NCBI RefSeq assembly: GCF_010389155.1
Contig: NC_057762.1
Location: 10,527,513 to 10,591,512, forward strand
Origin: Erigeron canadensis
Lineage: Eukaryota; Streptophyta; Magnoliopsida; Asterales; Asteraceae
DNA: 64,000 bases
Reading direction: 5' to 3'
Below the pieces are notes generated by a model. It worked only from the letters and a program-made list of their open reading frames with translations. It made no database searches and was not told the DNA's origin. The stretch's first letter is position 1. The number at the start of each line of letters is the position of its first letter. This document shows, piece by piece, positions 45,391-56,600 of this stretch. The position numbers were made by a program, and so were the translations under genes.

Positions 45391-45765
45391 ATTAATAAAC
45401 AAATTACTCTCCCCCCTTTTCAACTCTCTACCTTTAAAATACTCAAAATACCCTTAATTTTCAACACATTTTTAACTCACACATTAAATCTACCCAATAA
45501 ATCCCTAAAATATTTTACACTCATATTTATCTAAACTATCTATCTATCTTCTTCATTAATTAGTTTAAATATTTCCACCTAATAATTATAATAATCTTAA
45601 GAAATTTATTTATAAAATATACATATCTTTTAACCATAAAATAACTACACTACCATTTACGTCAATTACTTTTATATTAATAACCACATCGTTACCACTA
45701 CCGCCACTAGCACCACCCATTGCCGTTACCGCCGCCGCATTGCGCGGGTACCCATTTCGTTTAAT
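45391..45765 (+). repeat. Related repeat with GC-rich end
   Basis: An AT-rich body ending ACCGCCGCCGCATTGCGCGG, resembling the end of copies A and B but with a different body. It follows copy B directly. Confidence 0.4.
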
Positions 45766-45945
45766 AACAACGAGGATCGACCTTTTATCTTTGTTTTCAA
45801 AAATAAGATGTATTTAACTTATTTGACCATCTTATTTAACGAACAGTTAATTAATTAATTAATTTTTTTTTGTCTTTTTTCTTAAAGATGTTACTGAATT
45901 GATTTAAACCCTATTTGTTAGCTTTGAATATACTAATACTTCTCA

Positions 45946-46232
45946 TTATAGTTCAGTGATTGACCATTAGCTTTCCATGCTGGAAGTCTCGAGTTCGAGA
46001 CCTGAGAATGACATTTAAAAGAATTTCACAATAAAATCCTCTAGTGAAACAGGTTTGAGTCCTGCAGAGGGGTCAGAATTTTATCCCAATTAAATGTCGT
46101 GTCTTCGGACGGTTTAATTGAGAGTTTCTCCTCCTACTAGGTATTGAGGGTGAGGAAGCTCTTTAGCGTGGATTCGGTTAAAACAACATAAGCTAGATCT
46201 CGGTTGTGAACAAATTAATGATACACACCTTC
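45946..46232 (+). mobile_element. tRNA-derived SINE (copy 4, best head)
   Basis: A tRNA-like A box (TATAGTTCAGTGATTGACCA, 45948 on) and B box (GAGTTCGAGACC, 45991-46002) are correctly spaced for an RNA polymerase III promoter. The body (GTGTCTTCGGACGGTTTAAT, AAGCTAGATCTC) matches copies 1-3. It is not a tRNA gene, since the cloverleaf is incomplete and followed by the SINE body. Confidence 0.78.
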
Positions 46233-48120
46233 CAAATAAAGCTATGAATATACTAAAGTACATTATTGCAAATCCTTTAATTTTTTATGAAGCGTATGAT
46301 CTTGTTGGGATGTTTTATAAGAAAATAAAATTAACTTTAGTGTGAATTGATCTGTATGATAGTGGTGCAGGGTTTCCCTTTACGGTGAGTAATAATGAAG
46401 TGCTTTTTTGTAGAAGTTCAAAAACGGAAAGAAACAAATCCAGCCCTTGAAGAAACCTCCATATTTGGATTGAAGTTTCAGTCTTCAGATTTTGCAAAAT
46501 ACTCATTAGATTCTCACTTGTACTTTCTTTGTAGCTTTTTCATGTCCATCTCTCATTTGACTTGAGTTTTCAATGTTTACTCTGTGCACCTATTGGGCAT
46601 AAATATGTTCCTTTCCAAAACAAAATCTAGCATAAGTATCCTGACATTAAAGTGTCTAAGGAAGAATTAATAGCCAGATTGTCTATTGTCAATATTGTCA
46701 AGGTGTGTTTTGTCATTTTAGTTCTTCATATCTACTTAAAACAAAATATTTATATACAACAAATACATCATTCTCTAGTATAACTTTATATAAATGATGA
46801 CTAGATTTAAATTCATATTAAATTATTAAAACACTGTAATTTTAAATGTAATATAGATAAATTTAAGTTGATAAATTTCAATGTATAAATGCATAATATT
46901 TATATACAACAAATACATTCTTTCGACACCGTCACCGTCACCGTCGCCGTCATCTATAGTAGCCGCCATCAATACCCATCGGCAACATCACTAGACCATC
47001 GTCGCGGCCACTACTTCTGTATTGTACGGGTACCGTGTTAGTATTTGTGTATATATATACATGTCCAGATATCATATAGTTTTATAAACGCATGAGAGAA
47101 GCTAGCTAGCTTGTCATTAAAAAACTTGTCTGTCTTTTAAGAATCATGTATTTAGGGGCTTGGCATTTCAATTTTATTATTCATGACGTAAATTTTGAAT
47201 TTTAATTCTAATATATATAGGACTAGCAACAATTGAGACAAAAAAAATTGAAGAGGATTGATGAGTATCAAACAAGATTTAAGTATAATATAGCAATCCA
47301 AATGCATACTTGTTCAAGTATGATATGAGAAGCAGCGTCGGTTAAACTTTTTGATTATCTTAAACGGAAAAAATTTAGGGACCTTTATTTAAAGTCTTCA
47401 TAAAAATTTACACTAATCGCACGGAAAAAAAATTAAAAATAATATAAATAAAGGAGTGTAAAAAAGTCTACTTCTTATATATGCCGAAAAAGTTCAAAAT
47501 ATTTATATATAGTTTATTTTACTAGTTATTTTAAAAGCAAACTTCTAAGTTATAACCCAAAACGTAAATAAAAGGCCAAAACTGAATAAACCTAAACCCA
47601 AAAACTTAAAAAACTTGAAGTGTTTAACATGTGGGGCCTTAAACAAACCATTTAACCCAATAGTATTGTTAAGCCTCCTATGATGGAGGCAATAATATTG
47701 TTTGCGAAAGCCGAAAGGAAGAAAGAAAATTATTATTCAAGTGTTATTATTTTGTTTTCTTTAGTACATAACAAAAAAATGTATTTTTACATGGTTAAAA
47801 AAGATTTTAATTACAATATTAATCTAATAAAACACTTGATTTGATTACTTAGTGAAACAAATTCTAGCATAATTAAGTCTCTGCTGACATTGTAGTGTAT
47901 AAGGAAGAATTAATTAAGTATATTAATTGTCTAGAGCCGACGTGTGTTTACTGTCTATGTGTAGTACTTGCTCTTTCTCTTCCTAGGCGATTGACAAGAA
48001 AATACTGATCGAAATTGAATTGATAGATGCATCCATCATATCAGACTCACACCTCCCAAATCTGACAACACCCTCCCTTTTCACTTCTACTCCTGTATAT
48101 TTACATCTGTTCAGGTGGCC
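46233..48120. other. UFO upstream region, no gene seen
   Basis: About 1.9 kb of AT-rich DNA. Near 46925-47030 GACACCGTCACCGTCACCG and TTGTACGGGTACCG form another degraded repeat end. The part nearest UFO probably holds its regulatory elements; none could be identified with confidence. Confidence 0.4.
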
Positions 48121-48121
48121 C

Positions 48122-48130
48122 TATATATAT
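48122..48130 (+). promoter_or_regulatory. Candidate UFO TATA box
   Basis: CCCTATATATATACCCC at about 48119-48135 would give a ~190-bp 5' UTR. A second candidate, CTCTATATATACAC near 48237-48248, would give ~70 bp. Sequence alone does not decide between them. Confidence 0.4.
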
Positions 48131-48341
48131 ACCCCTTTTGCATCATATAACACATTGGAAATTAGACCCAACCCCAACCCCCCTTTTGTATGTAATTTCC
48201 ATCCCTTCCCTATCTTACTACTTGTATTATTACTCTCTCTATATATACACACATACAATCTCCACTGAATTTGAGAGACCATAACACCACTTGAAAAACA
48301 ACCTTAACTTTCCTAATACATTATAACCTTATCTTTTTTAA

Positions 48342-49694
48342 ATGGAAGCTTTTGATCATTCCCATTTTGTTAACACCTTTCCCTTTTCTTTCCCTTTTCC
48401 TATCCCTTCTACTGCCACCATAACAACAAACACTTCCATCACTACTAATCCTTCTTGGATGGACTCCAGGATTTGGAGTAGACTCCCTCAACGACTCGTC
48501 GACCGAGTTATCGCTTTCCTTCCTCCGCCGGCCTTCTTTCGTGCCCGGTCCGTGTGCAAGAGATGGTATTCTCTCTTGTTCTCTCACACTTTCCTTCAAA
48601 TGTACCTCCATATCAATCACAAATCCTACTATTTCATTTTCTTTAAACAAAAGCCACAAAACCCTAAAACCACCACCACTACAACTATCTTGAAAACCAC
48701 AAACACCACTCACACCCCTACCGATAACATGGTCCCACATGAAGGTTATCTTTTGGACCCAAAAACCCTTTCTTGGAACCGTTTCGTGTTCCCACTGATC
48801 CCACCAGGGTTTTCACCCACGTGTTCCTCTGGTGGGCTCATATGTTGGGTGTCGGATGAAGCGGGTTCGAAAGGTCTGTTACTTTCGAACCCACTTTTTC
48901 CATCTTTAGTCACCCCACTTCCATCAACCCTAAGACCTAGATTATTCCCATCAATAGGGCTAACAATCTCAAACTCTTCAATTGATGTAATGGTAGCTGG
49001 TGATGATTTAATTTCCCCATATGCAGTCAAAAACTTGACAACTGAAAGCTTTCACATTGATGTTGGTGGATTTTATTCCATTTGGGGGACCACATCATCT
49101 TTACCAAGATTATGTAGCTTGGAATCTGGAAAAATGGTCTATGTTCAAAATAACAACTCACCTGGCAAATTTTACTGCATGAACTATAGTCCTTTTAGTG
49201 TGTTGGGTTACGATATGGTTCGAAACGAATGGTCAAAAATACAAGCACCCATGAGGAGGTTTCTTAGGTCTCCAAGTTTAGTTGAGAGTAAAGGCAAGCT
49301 AGTGCTAATTGCAGCAGTGGAGAAAAGTAAGCTGAATGTTCCTAGGAGTTTAAGGATGTGGGGTTTACAAAACTGTGGGACCACATGGGTCGAAATCGAG
49401 AGAATGCCGCAGCAGTTGTATGTGCAGTTTGCTGAGTTGGAGGGCGGGAGAGGCTTTACTTGTGTTGGAAATGGAGAGTTTGTGGTGGTTATGATTGTGG
49501 GGGGGTCCGCGGAGAAGGCGTTGTTGTTTGATTTTAGTAAGAAAAGATGGGTTTGGATTCCGCCGTGCCCTTATCTGGGCGGTGGTGGTGCCAGCGGCAG
49601 CGGTGGTGAGTTGAATGGTTTTGCTTATGACCCTAGGCTTGCTACACCTGTAACTGGACTACTTGATCAGTTGACTACTTTAAATCCGTTTTAG
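48342..49694 (+). CDS. UFO: UNUSUAL FLORAL ORGANS (UFO/FIMBRIATA) orthologue, F-box protein
   Basis: A single uninterrupted frame of 450 aa. The F-box is at about residues 43-88 (DSRIWSRLPQRLVDRVIAFL, FFRARSVCKRWY). The C-terminal beta-propeller-like part carries stretches nearly invariant in UFO/FIM proteins (GGLICWVSDEAGSKGLLL, DDLISPYAVKNLTTESFHID, YSIWGTTSSLPRLCSLESG, FYCMNYSPFSVLGYD, WVEIERMPQQLYVQFAELEG). UFO orthologues link the SCF ubiquitin ligase to LEAFY and switch on petal and stamen identity genes and, in some species, floral meristem identity. The N-terminus has a 39-residue Phe/Pro/Thr-rich lead; Thr-rich and Asn-rich loops (about 112-130, 269-274) are lineage-specific inserts. 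No stop or frameshift. UFO genes are usually intronless or nearly so, which agrees. Confidence 0.97.
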   Translation: MEAFDHSHFVNTFPFSFPFPIPSTATITTNTSITTNPSWMDSRIWSRLPQRLVDRVIAFLPPPAFFRARSVCKRWYSLLFSHTFLQMYLHINHKSYYFIFFKQKPQNPKTTTTTTILKTTNTTHTPTDNMVPHEGYLLDPKTLSWNRFVFPLIPPGFSPTCSSGGLICWVSDEAGSKGLLLSNPLFPSLVTPLPSTLRPRLFPSIGLTISNSSIDVMVAGDDLISPYAVKNLTTESFHIDVGGFYSIWGTTSSLPRLCSLESGKMVYVQNNNSPGKFYCMNYSPFSVLGYDMVRNEWSKIQAPMRRFLRSPSLVESKGKLVLIAAVEKSKLNVPRSLRMWGLQNCGTTWVEIERMPQQLYVQFAELEGGRGFTCVGNGEFVVVMIVGGSAEKALLFDFSKKRWVWIPPCPYLGGGGASGSGGELNGFAYDPRLATPVTGLLDQLTTLNPF

Positions 49695-50109
49695 TGTACT
49701 ACTATATAATATATGATCTAGCTATAGCTATATCTATCTTTTATATTAAAGTTGTATGTACCGTCTAGTTTGTTTGTTTGTTTTCTAGGGTTAATTATGT
49801 AATCGATCAAAATGAATCTAATGATGGAATGTGCCTCAAGAATGAGAATATTGCATATGATGTAATCTTTTATCTATCCTTTTTATGTACTTTTATTTGC
49901 TTAGCTAGATATATATGAATTTGAATATTGTAGCATGAGCGTAGCTAGGAAGAAAATAAATACGGATTATATGCCCTCTACCCTACAGGACATAGGCTGT
50001 AAAAAGATTTTGAAGATTTGTTTAAAATGAACAACATTATCAAGGAACTTTCATTACTTTTTGATTTGTTCTCTCATCATTTATAGTAGTAGGCATGAGC
50101 AAAAATCCA
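49695..50109. other. UFO 3' flank
   Basis: No gene. GAAAATAAATAC near 49955 could serve as a poly(A) signal. A hAT-like or foldback sequence with AAACCGGTACCGG words begins near 50094. Confidence 0.4.
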
Positions 50110-50972
50110 AAAAAACCGAAACCAAACCAAACCGGTACCGGTGTACGATGAGGATTTGGTATCGGTTCTTGATTTGGAACGATTTCCGTTTCGGTACTAT
50201 AATATATAGTAGTACTTATTTTAAAATTACATGTACACTAAGAAATCTTTTCTTAAATTTGAAGTAACTTTTGAGTTTTAATAATGGATATTGATTTACA
50301 CCACGCTCATGAGAAATTGAGAATAAATGTTTTTACATGAAAAGATGAGAAATTAGCCGAAAATGAATACATTTGCTGATTATAGATTGTTAGTTTGATT
50401 TATAGACAACTTGTTTTTTTTGCTTTGTATGCGCTAATTAAATACAAACAATTTTCAACCATTTTCCTTATAAAACACATGTTCAACTAATTTTTCATGA
50501 GCTTTCAAAATGTAGAATTAGTAAAAGATAACCAAGACTGATCAATGACAAATCACTCCTAATCCTATGAGCCAGTTGACAACCTTTAATAGCAGAAATC
50601 CCCTCGAAACCGTTGACAATAACGTAAGTGGTGAAGAAATGAACCAAAGTGGTGATGGCCAAAAAGGCTTCTAATGAAGAAATGAACCATCACCTCGAGC
50701 CCAACACCATCCAATTGACAAAAGTTGGCATAAAATGGATCGGAACAATCAACATGTCTGTACAAAAAATACTTCTATAAATAAATAATATGTGTCTCAA
50801 ATCCATGTATCGAATTAATTGTGTCCTAATCTCATAAGAATTCGCATAGGGTTAAAACCCTGAAAACTCTTTCATGAGCCACAAGGTCAAAATTTCCATA
50901 TTGTAATAAACTGTTTCATGAGATGATTATGCCAAGTATGCTAATCAACACTTGAGCGATTACAAAAGATAA
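50110..50972. repeat. Tandem duplication, copy 1
   Basis: Begins with the ACCGGTACCG / GGTATCGGTTCTTGATTT motif and runs to GAGCGATTACAAAAGATAA. The same sequence recurs from ~51160 to 53264 once a transposon in copy 2 is removed. It differs from copy 2 only by scattered substitutions and small indels. The minus strand of the distal half has a coding look (CSDPFYANFCQ) but no protein I can name. Confidence 0.88.
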
Positions 50973-51159
50973 TTCCAGATAGAAACCTTATCTAATTATT
51001 TAAAAGCAATGTTACTAAAAATAATTCCAGATACAACTGGCACACTATCGATTTGCAATCACAATAGAAGTCAATTAGTTTGATTTGAGTTAAGTGTCTT
51101 AAGATTTGACTTTTTATGGTCAATGTGGAGAAAATATTCACCTTTAGTATGGCATAAAA

Positions 51160-53264
51160 CCGAACCGGTACCGATGAGGATTCGGTATTGGTATCGGTTC
51201 TTGATTTTGAACGATATCGGTTTCGGTACTATAATAGTAGTACTTATTTTAAAATTACATGTACACTAAGAAATCTTCTCTTAAATTTGAAGAAGTAACT
51301 TTTGAGTTTTAATAATGGATATTGATTTACACCACGCTCATGAGAAATTGAGAATAAATGTTTTACATGAAAAGATGAGAAATTAGCCGAAAATGAACAC
51401 CTTTGTTGATTATAGATTGTTAGTTTGATTTAGGGTAAATTACAAAAATCATATCTGAGGTTTGTTCAAAACTACACTCGTCATACCTACAATTTAAAAA
51501 TTACGCGAGACATACATATCATTTGCAAAAACCAACACTTATCATACCTAACCCTAACGGAGCTTGACGGACTATTAAGTTCGGTCACATGCCAATCACA
51601 TGAATGCGTAAAAGACTCTTTTGCCCCCATATTTACCCCCCCCCCCCCCCCTTCTCCCTTCTTCTTTCCCAAGTTGACCCCCAGATTCATTATACTTCTT
51701 TTAGTTTTAAGTTAAAATATATTTATATCAAAAACCACAACTTACAAACACCACTACCTGATAATCATTTGAACAAACCTAAGATGGCTAAACAAGTAGT
51801 AAAAAGACACAGAATATCTCCAAAATCAAAAGACATAACAATCACCACATTGACAAAGCAATCTTATCCTACTTTATTTTAACTTAAAATCTCACTTTTG
51901 TTGTATCATCATCATCATCATATTTATATATCGACACACACACACACACACACAATATATATATATGTAATATATCGACACACACACTATATATTGTATA
52001 ATTGATAAATAAATATAAAATCAGCAAGAAGCAGATAGATGTCATCGATCCAATGGAGATACTTGAATCCGACTTAGTACTTGAAAAGACCTAAACATCT
52101 TGCTATCACTGTAGTAGATCTGATCGAAATATGCCAACACCATCTTGGAGGTCGGAATATGCAGATCTTGTTTTATTTCTTAGCCATATACAATGCTATT
52201 TATTTGGTAATTAAAATCTTTTTTTTTTCTTTTCTTTGTTTCCATTATATCTATAAAGCTGTTATTGTAATAACTATTATTATTGATGGAATTGAATATA
52301 GAAGAAGATGGTTTTTGTTGTGGATTTTCGATGTGAATTTTTAGAAAGTGTTAAATTTTGATGATAATTGTAGTGATTGTGATTTTAATTTGATAGTTGT
52401 TTGTGATTTTTGATATAAAATTTTGGGATCATATTTGTTGATGTTATTGAAATCTGGGAAAAAAAAGAAGAAGAATGAGACGATGATCATGACGAAGAAT
52501 AGATATGGGTGGAGAAAAGACTATTTAATCCCCTCACATGTGTGGCATGTGACCAAACTTAACAGCTCGTCAAGCTTCGTTAAGGTTAGGCATGATCAGT
52601 GTGGGTTTTTGCAAATGACAGGTATGCCTCGCGTAATTTTTAAATTGTAGGTATGACAAGTATAGTTTCGAACAAACCTCAGGTATGATTTTTGTAATTT
52701 ACCCTTGATTTATAGACAACTTGTTTTTTTGCTTTGTATGCGCTAATTTAATACAAACAATTTTCAACCATTTTCCTTATAAAACACATGTTCAACTAAT
52801 TTTTCATAAGCTTTCAAAATGTAGAATTAGTACTGATCAATGACAAATCATTCGCTAATCCTATGAGCCAGTTGACAACCTTTAATAGCAGAAATCCCCT
52901 CGAAACCGTTGACAATAACGTAAGTGGTGAAGAAATGAACCAAAGTGGTGATGACCAAAAAGGCTTCTAAAGTTCTAATGAAGAAATGAACCATCACCTC
53001 GAGCCCAACACCATCAAATTGACAAAAGTTGGCATAAAATGGATCGGAACAATCAATATGTCTGTACACTTCTATAAATAAAGAATATTTGTCTCAAATC
53101 CATGTATCGAATTGTGTCCAAATCTCATAAGAATTCGCATAGGGCTAAACCCTGAAAACTCTTTCATGAGCCACAAGGTCAAAATTTCCATATTGTAATA
53201 AACTGTTTCATGAGATGATTATGCCAAGTATGCTAATCAACACTTAAGCGATTACAAAAGATAA
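51160..53264. repeat. Tandem duplication, copy 2 (split by a transposon)
   Basis: Same unit as 50110-50972, interrupted at the TTGATTTA target by the element at 51433-52704. A 73-residue minus-strand frame (53069-52848, LVHFFTTYVIVNGFEGISAI) is open here and disrupted in copy 1. I do not recognise it and do not call it a gene. Confidence 0.88.
51433..52704. mobile_element. Long-TIR DNA transposon, non-autonomous (1.27 kb)
   Basis: Terminal inverted repeats of ~175 bp start GGGTAAATTACAAAAATCAT and are ~88% alike by eye. Flanking TTGATTTA at 51425-51432 and 52705-52712 is an 8-bp target duplication, and the undisturbed site is visible in copy 1. Long TIRs suggest a MULE, although MULEs usually duplicate 9 bp. 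The centre holds a run of ~18 C, CA/TA microsatellites and small frames without known domains; no transposase is present. Confidence 0.87.
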
Positions 53265-53687
53265 CATGCCATTAAATCATAAGGAACAGACATCATTCCC
53301 GAATGTATCTCTACACATGTTTACAGCAACACTTAGAAGTCAGATGCGCACATCTCGCATAAATATTACAAGACATTCAATGTCGTTAATCTAAGTGTCT
53401 TGAAGATAACATGATTTTTTCTATGCCGACTGAATTGTTGTAAGGACCAATTAAAAAATCTGTAAATTACACGTTCTCTTTTGACTCATCACTACTGATT
53501 AACATTAAAAGATTAATTAAAACCTCAAATGCGATGTGCCACTAGTTTTAATCAACTAACACAATCAATTCCACATGACAGGAAGCAAACTTTATATTTC
53601 TTTAGAAGCACCTCATGAAGAACAAAGGACGTTTGCAAACTCCATCAGTCAACGATTCAAAAATTGCCACACTTCTTCAATCAACTT
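53265..53687. other. SUF4 3' flank
   Basis: Presumed 3' UTR and terminator region of the minus-strand SUF4 gene; no other gene seen. Confidence 0.4.
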
Positions 53688-56600
53688 CTAGAAAGCCATG
53701 CGACCTGCAAGCCTGCCTTCCGATATCCTCCTATCAATGGCAGCATCAATCGAACTCATCTGAAAAAAGACAGATCCACAACACATGTCATTAGAACCAC
53801 TGGAATCAGACGATATCAACAAAAACTATCATTAACGGTCAAAATAACCATATAATCAGAACTGCAGCTTTGCATCTATGCAAAGAATCCGAATTTTCCA
53901 GAAGATGCTGACCTGGGCCAAGTATGTATCGATTGTTCGGTCATAAAACTAATTCGTAATGAGTTGTTTGTCCACCCATATCCAACACTTCACAATAAAG
54001 CATCGGAGAACATGTAGAATTAAACGTATAATAACTCTAAAACGCAAATACATACACTGGCTGGAGAGTCGTCATGTTGGTTGCAGCAACCTCAGCAGAA
54101 ATAGATGATTATAACTACTAACTAAATATAATAATATGTAAATACCTACTTGAACTTTGATGCTCAGTAAATTGGTGGATTGCTTGCCAAGCGGAGAATG
54201 GCCAAAAACAGAAGAAGCATGAGCAAAATGCTCAAAATAACTCTTCTCCACACATTATTACTATTATTTTAAAACACGCAATTAAAGGGATGAAGGATTA
54301 CTGAAATACCTTTTGACATTTATGGAACAATGTATAAACTGAAATCTGAAAATTGTAACACGTGACCCATATAAACGAGTATGGTACAAGGTAGAACTTA
54401 CCTGGCTAGTTTCATCATGCACCTGATACTTTGGTAAAGACATTCTTCTTTCCTCCTGATGATAAATATATATAATAATGCTTAGATAAACAGCATCAAG
54501 AAGAAAATGATGAAACACAGAGACATGTAGACAAGAAAAAGAAATACAAACCATAGACATGGCCTCATCATCCCAAACTAAGTAGACCTCATTTGTTGCT
54601 GGCTGAACAGCAGGTGCTTTATTTGCAATTACAGGAGGTGGTCCAATTGAAGGACCACCAGTATTGGGCCCAGAAGCATAGGAATGAGAACTAACTGCTA
54701 CTCCACCTGCATACATTCAATCCATGTGACATGTTAAAATGGATCATGATAAGTGATGAATATAAACATGTAGTCGAGGGTGACATATACAAACAGAACG
54801 GAAACTACATAAAGCCTAATGAGATGCAAATGAATTTTAGAAAACTAATGTGATTAAATAACAGATCTAATTATAGAATTCTTTTTTTATTTCAAACTGG
54901 ATTTTATGTACATTGGTTTTCCACCAATCAAGTACCTGTTCATCCACTTTTATTTTGTTCATTCAATATGGAACTGGACAAATAGCAAATGCTCCATACA
55001 TTTCGAAAAGGGAGTAATCTGTTGTTCATAGCAAAATAAGTTTTTACTGCAACATTATTATAACACATAGCATTACAGGTAGACGTGGCAAGATGGTAGG
55101 TTGGAGGTTCAGTTACAGGTCATAAAAGGTTTGCTTTGATATGTGTATCACCTTTAGTATGGGTTCAACAACCACTTCTTTAGACTTAATAAAACTTTTA
55201 AAAAGTCATTAAATAAGATGACTTGGGAAGTTGCATGCATTAAGAGTAGACTCTATGACACGCATGACCTGATACCCTTGTGGATATTTTTTTCACTTGA
55301 CCAATTTGAGACATAACAACACATGCAAAATCAACCCGTTTATAGGCAGATGGGTCAAAATAGCAATCAAATTCAAACCACTTTGCAGAAAAGCCAAATT
55401 GAAAGAAGTCAGGGAAGACTCAAACCTTGAAACCCAGGGTTAAGATAACCTCTTGGCATGTCTAAAGGGGAGCTTAATGGAATGCTTGTAGAAAGTGTCG
55501 GAGCAGAATACGCTGAGCTTTGAGAAGGCATGCCATTACTAGCAATAACAGGAAATAACGGCTGAGATACCATAACAGAAGGTGTTGATGCAGACAATCC
55601 TGGAGGAGCAGCTGGAAATGAGGTTTGAAGCCCTGGTGGTGCAGTTGATGGGATAGGAGGCCGCATGGTCTGAACCGGGAATAAAGGCTGCTGAATCATT
55701 CCTATAGGTGCAGGAGGAGGAACTGAGCCAACAGGATTCTGGGTGAACCATGGCTGTGGACGAGGTGGAGCCGGCCAACCAGGACGAGGGATAGCCAAAC
55801 CAGGATTGTACCTACTTCAAATACAAAAGAATGCATGACAACGTTAATATATACTGGAATCATTAACATTTATCAATTTTTGTACTGAAAACATACCGTC
55901 AGTCAACTTATATATTTTCAACTACATCAATAAACTGCAATAAACATGCAATTCAAATTCTGAAAGGCACGTTAGTTTGCCCAAAAAAAAACATGATGTT
56001 ACTTACATGGGCGGCATCGTTGGAGGATATCCTAATGGACCAGGTACCATGCCAGCTTGAGAAGGAATCTCCAACTTTCCAGCTTTTGATGGATTGTCAT
56101 TGTCTGCAAAATTGAAAAAAAAAAAATTCGCTGCAATAACTTCTTACAAAAATAATAAACAAATGACTGCAGTTATATCACTTTCTTAAGAAAGCAAATT
56201 CAGAGAAAATTAACTACAATCGTTCATCCGTTATTCCATTATCAGAAGAAAAGCATATATTAGGATTTCAATCACGGCTAGATTAATAAATAAAAAAAAA
56301 AAGCAGCAATTTGATTTACAATAGGCTAGAAATGTTGGACAAAACTAAAAAAAAATATACCACGGTAGATTAATGGTGCATCAAGAATGGGAAGGTTGAG
56401 CAATGAAACAGTTAAAGCTAAGATTTGCGAGAAATCAATATATATAAAAGGGATTAGTTTCCTGGAATGTAACTATCTTTGACCGAATGTCTATAGTAGG
56501 AAAAAACTAAAGTTGTGTGTACTGTATGTAAGCAACTCGAAAAAATGTTTATTATACGTAAGAAAACATACGTGGCAACCATATACAGGTGCCACTTGTC

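Noticed and set aside
45946..46020. Possible tRNA gene
   Set aside because: A and B boxes are present but acceptor and anticodon stems do not form and a SINE body follows.
48321..48740. 139-residue minus-strand frame opposite UFO
   Set aside because: Antisense shadow of the UFO coding sequence.
51604..51882. 92-residue frame in the long-TIR transposon (captured gene?)
   Set aside because: It begins in the TIR and runs through a poly-C tract; no recognisable domain, so gene capture is not supported.
52848..53069. 73-residue minus-strand frame in the tandem duplication
   Set aside because: Coding-like words but disrupted in the other copy, no known domain and no exon signals confirmed.
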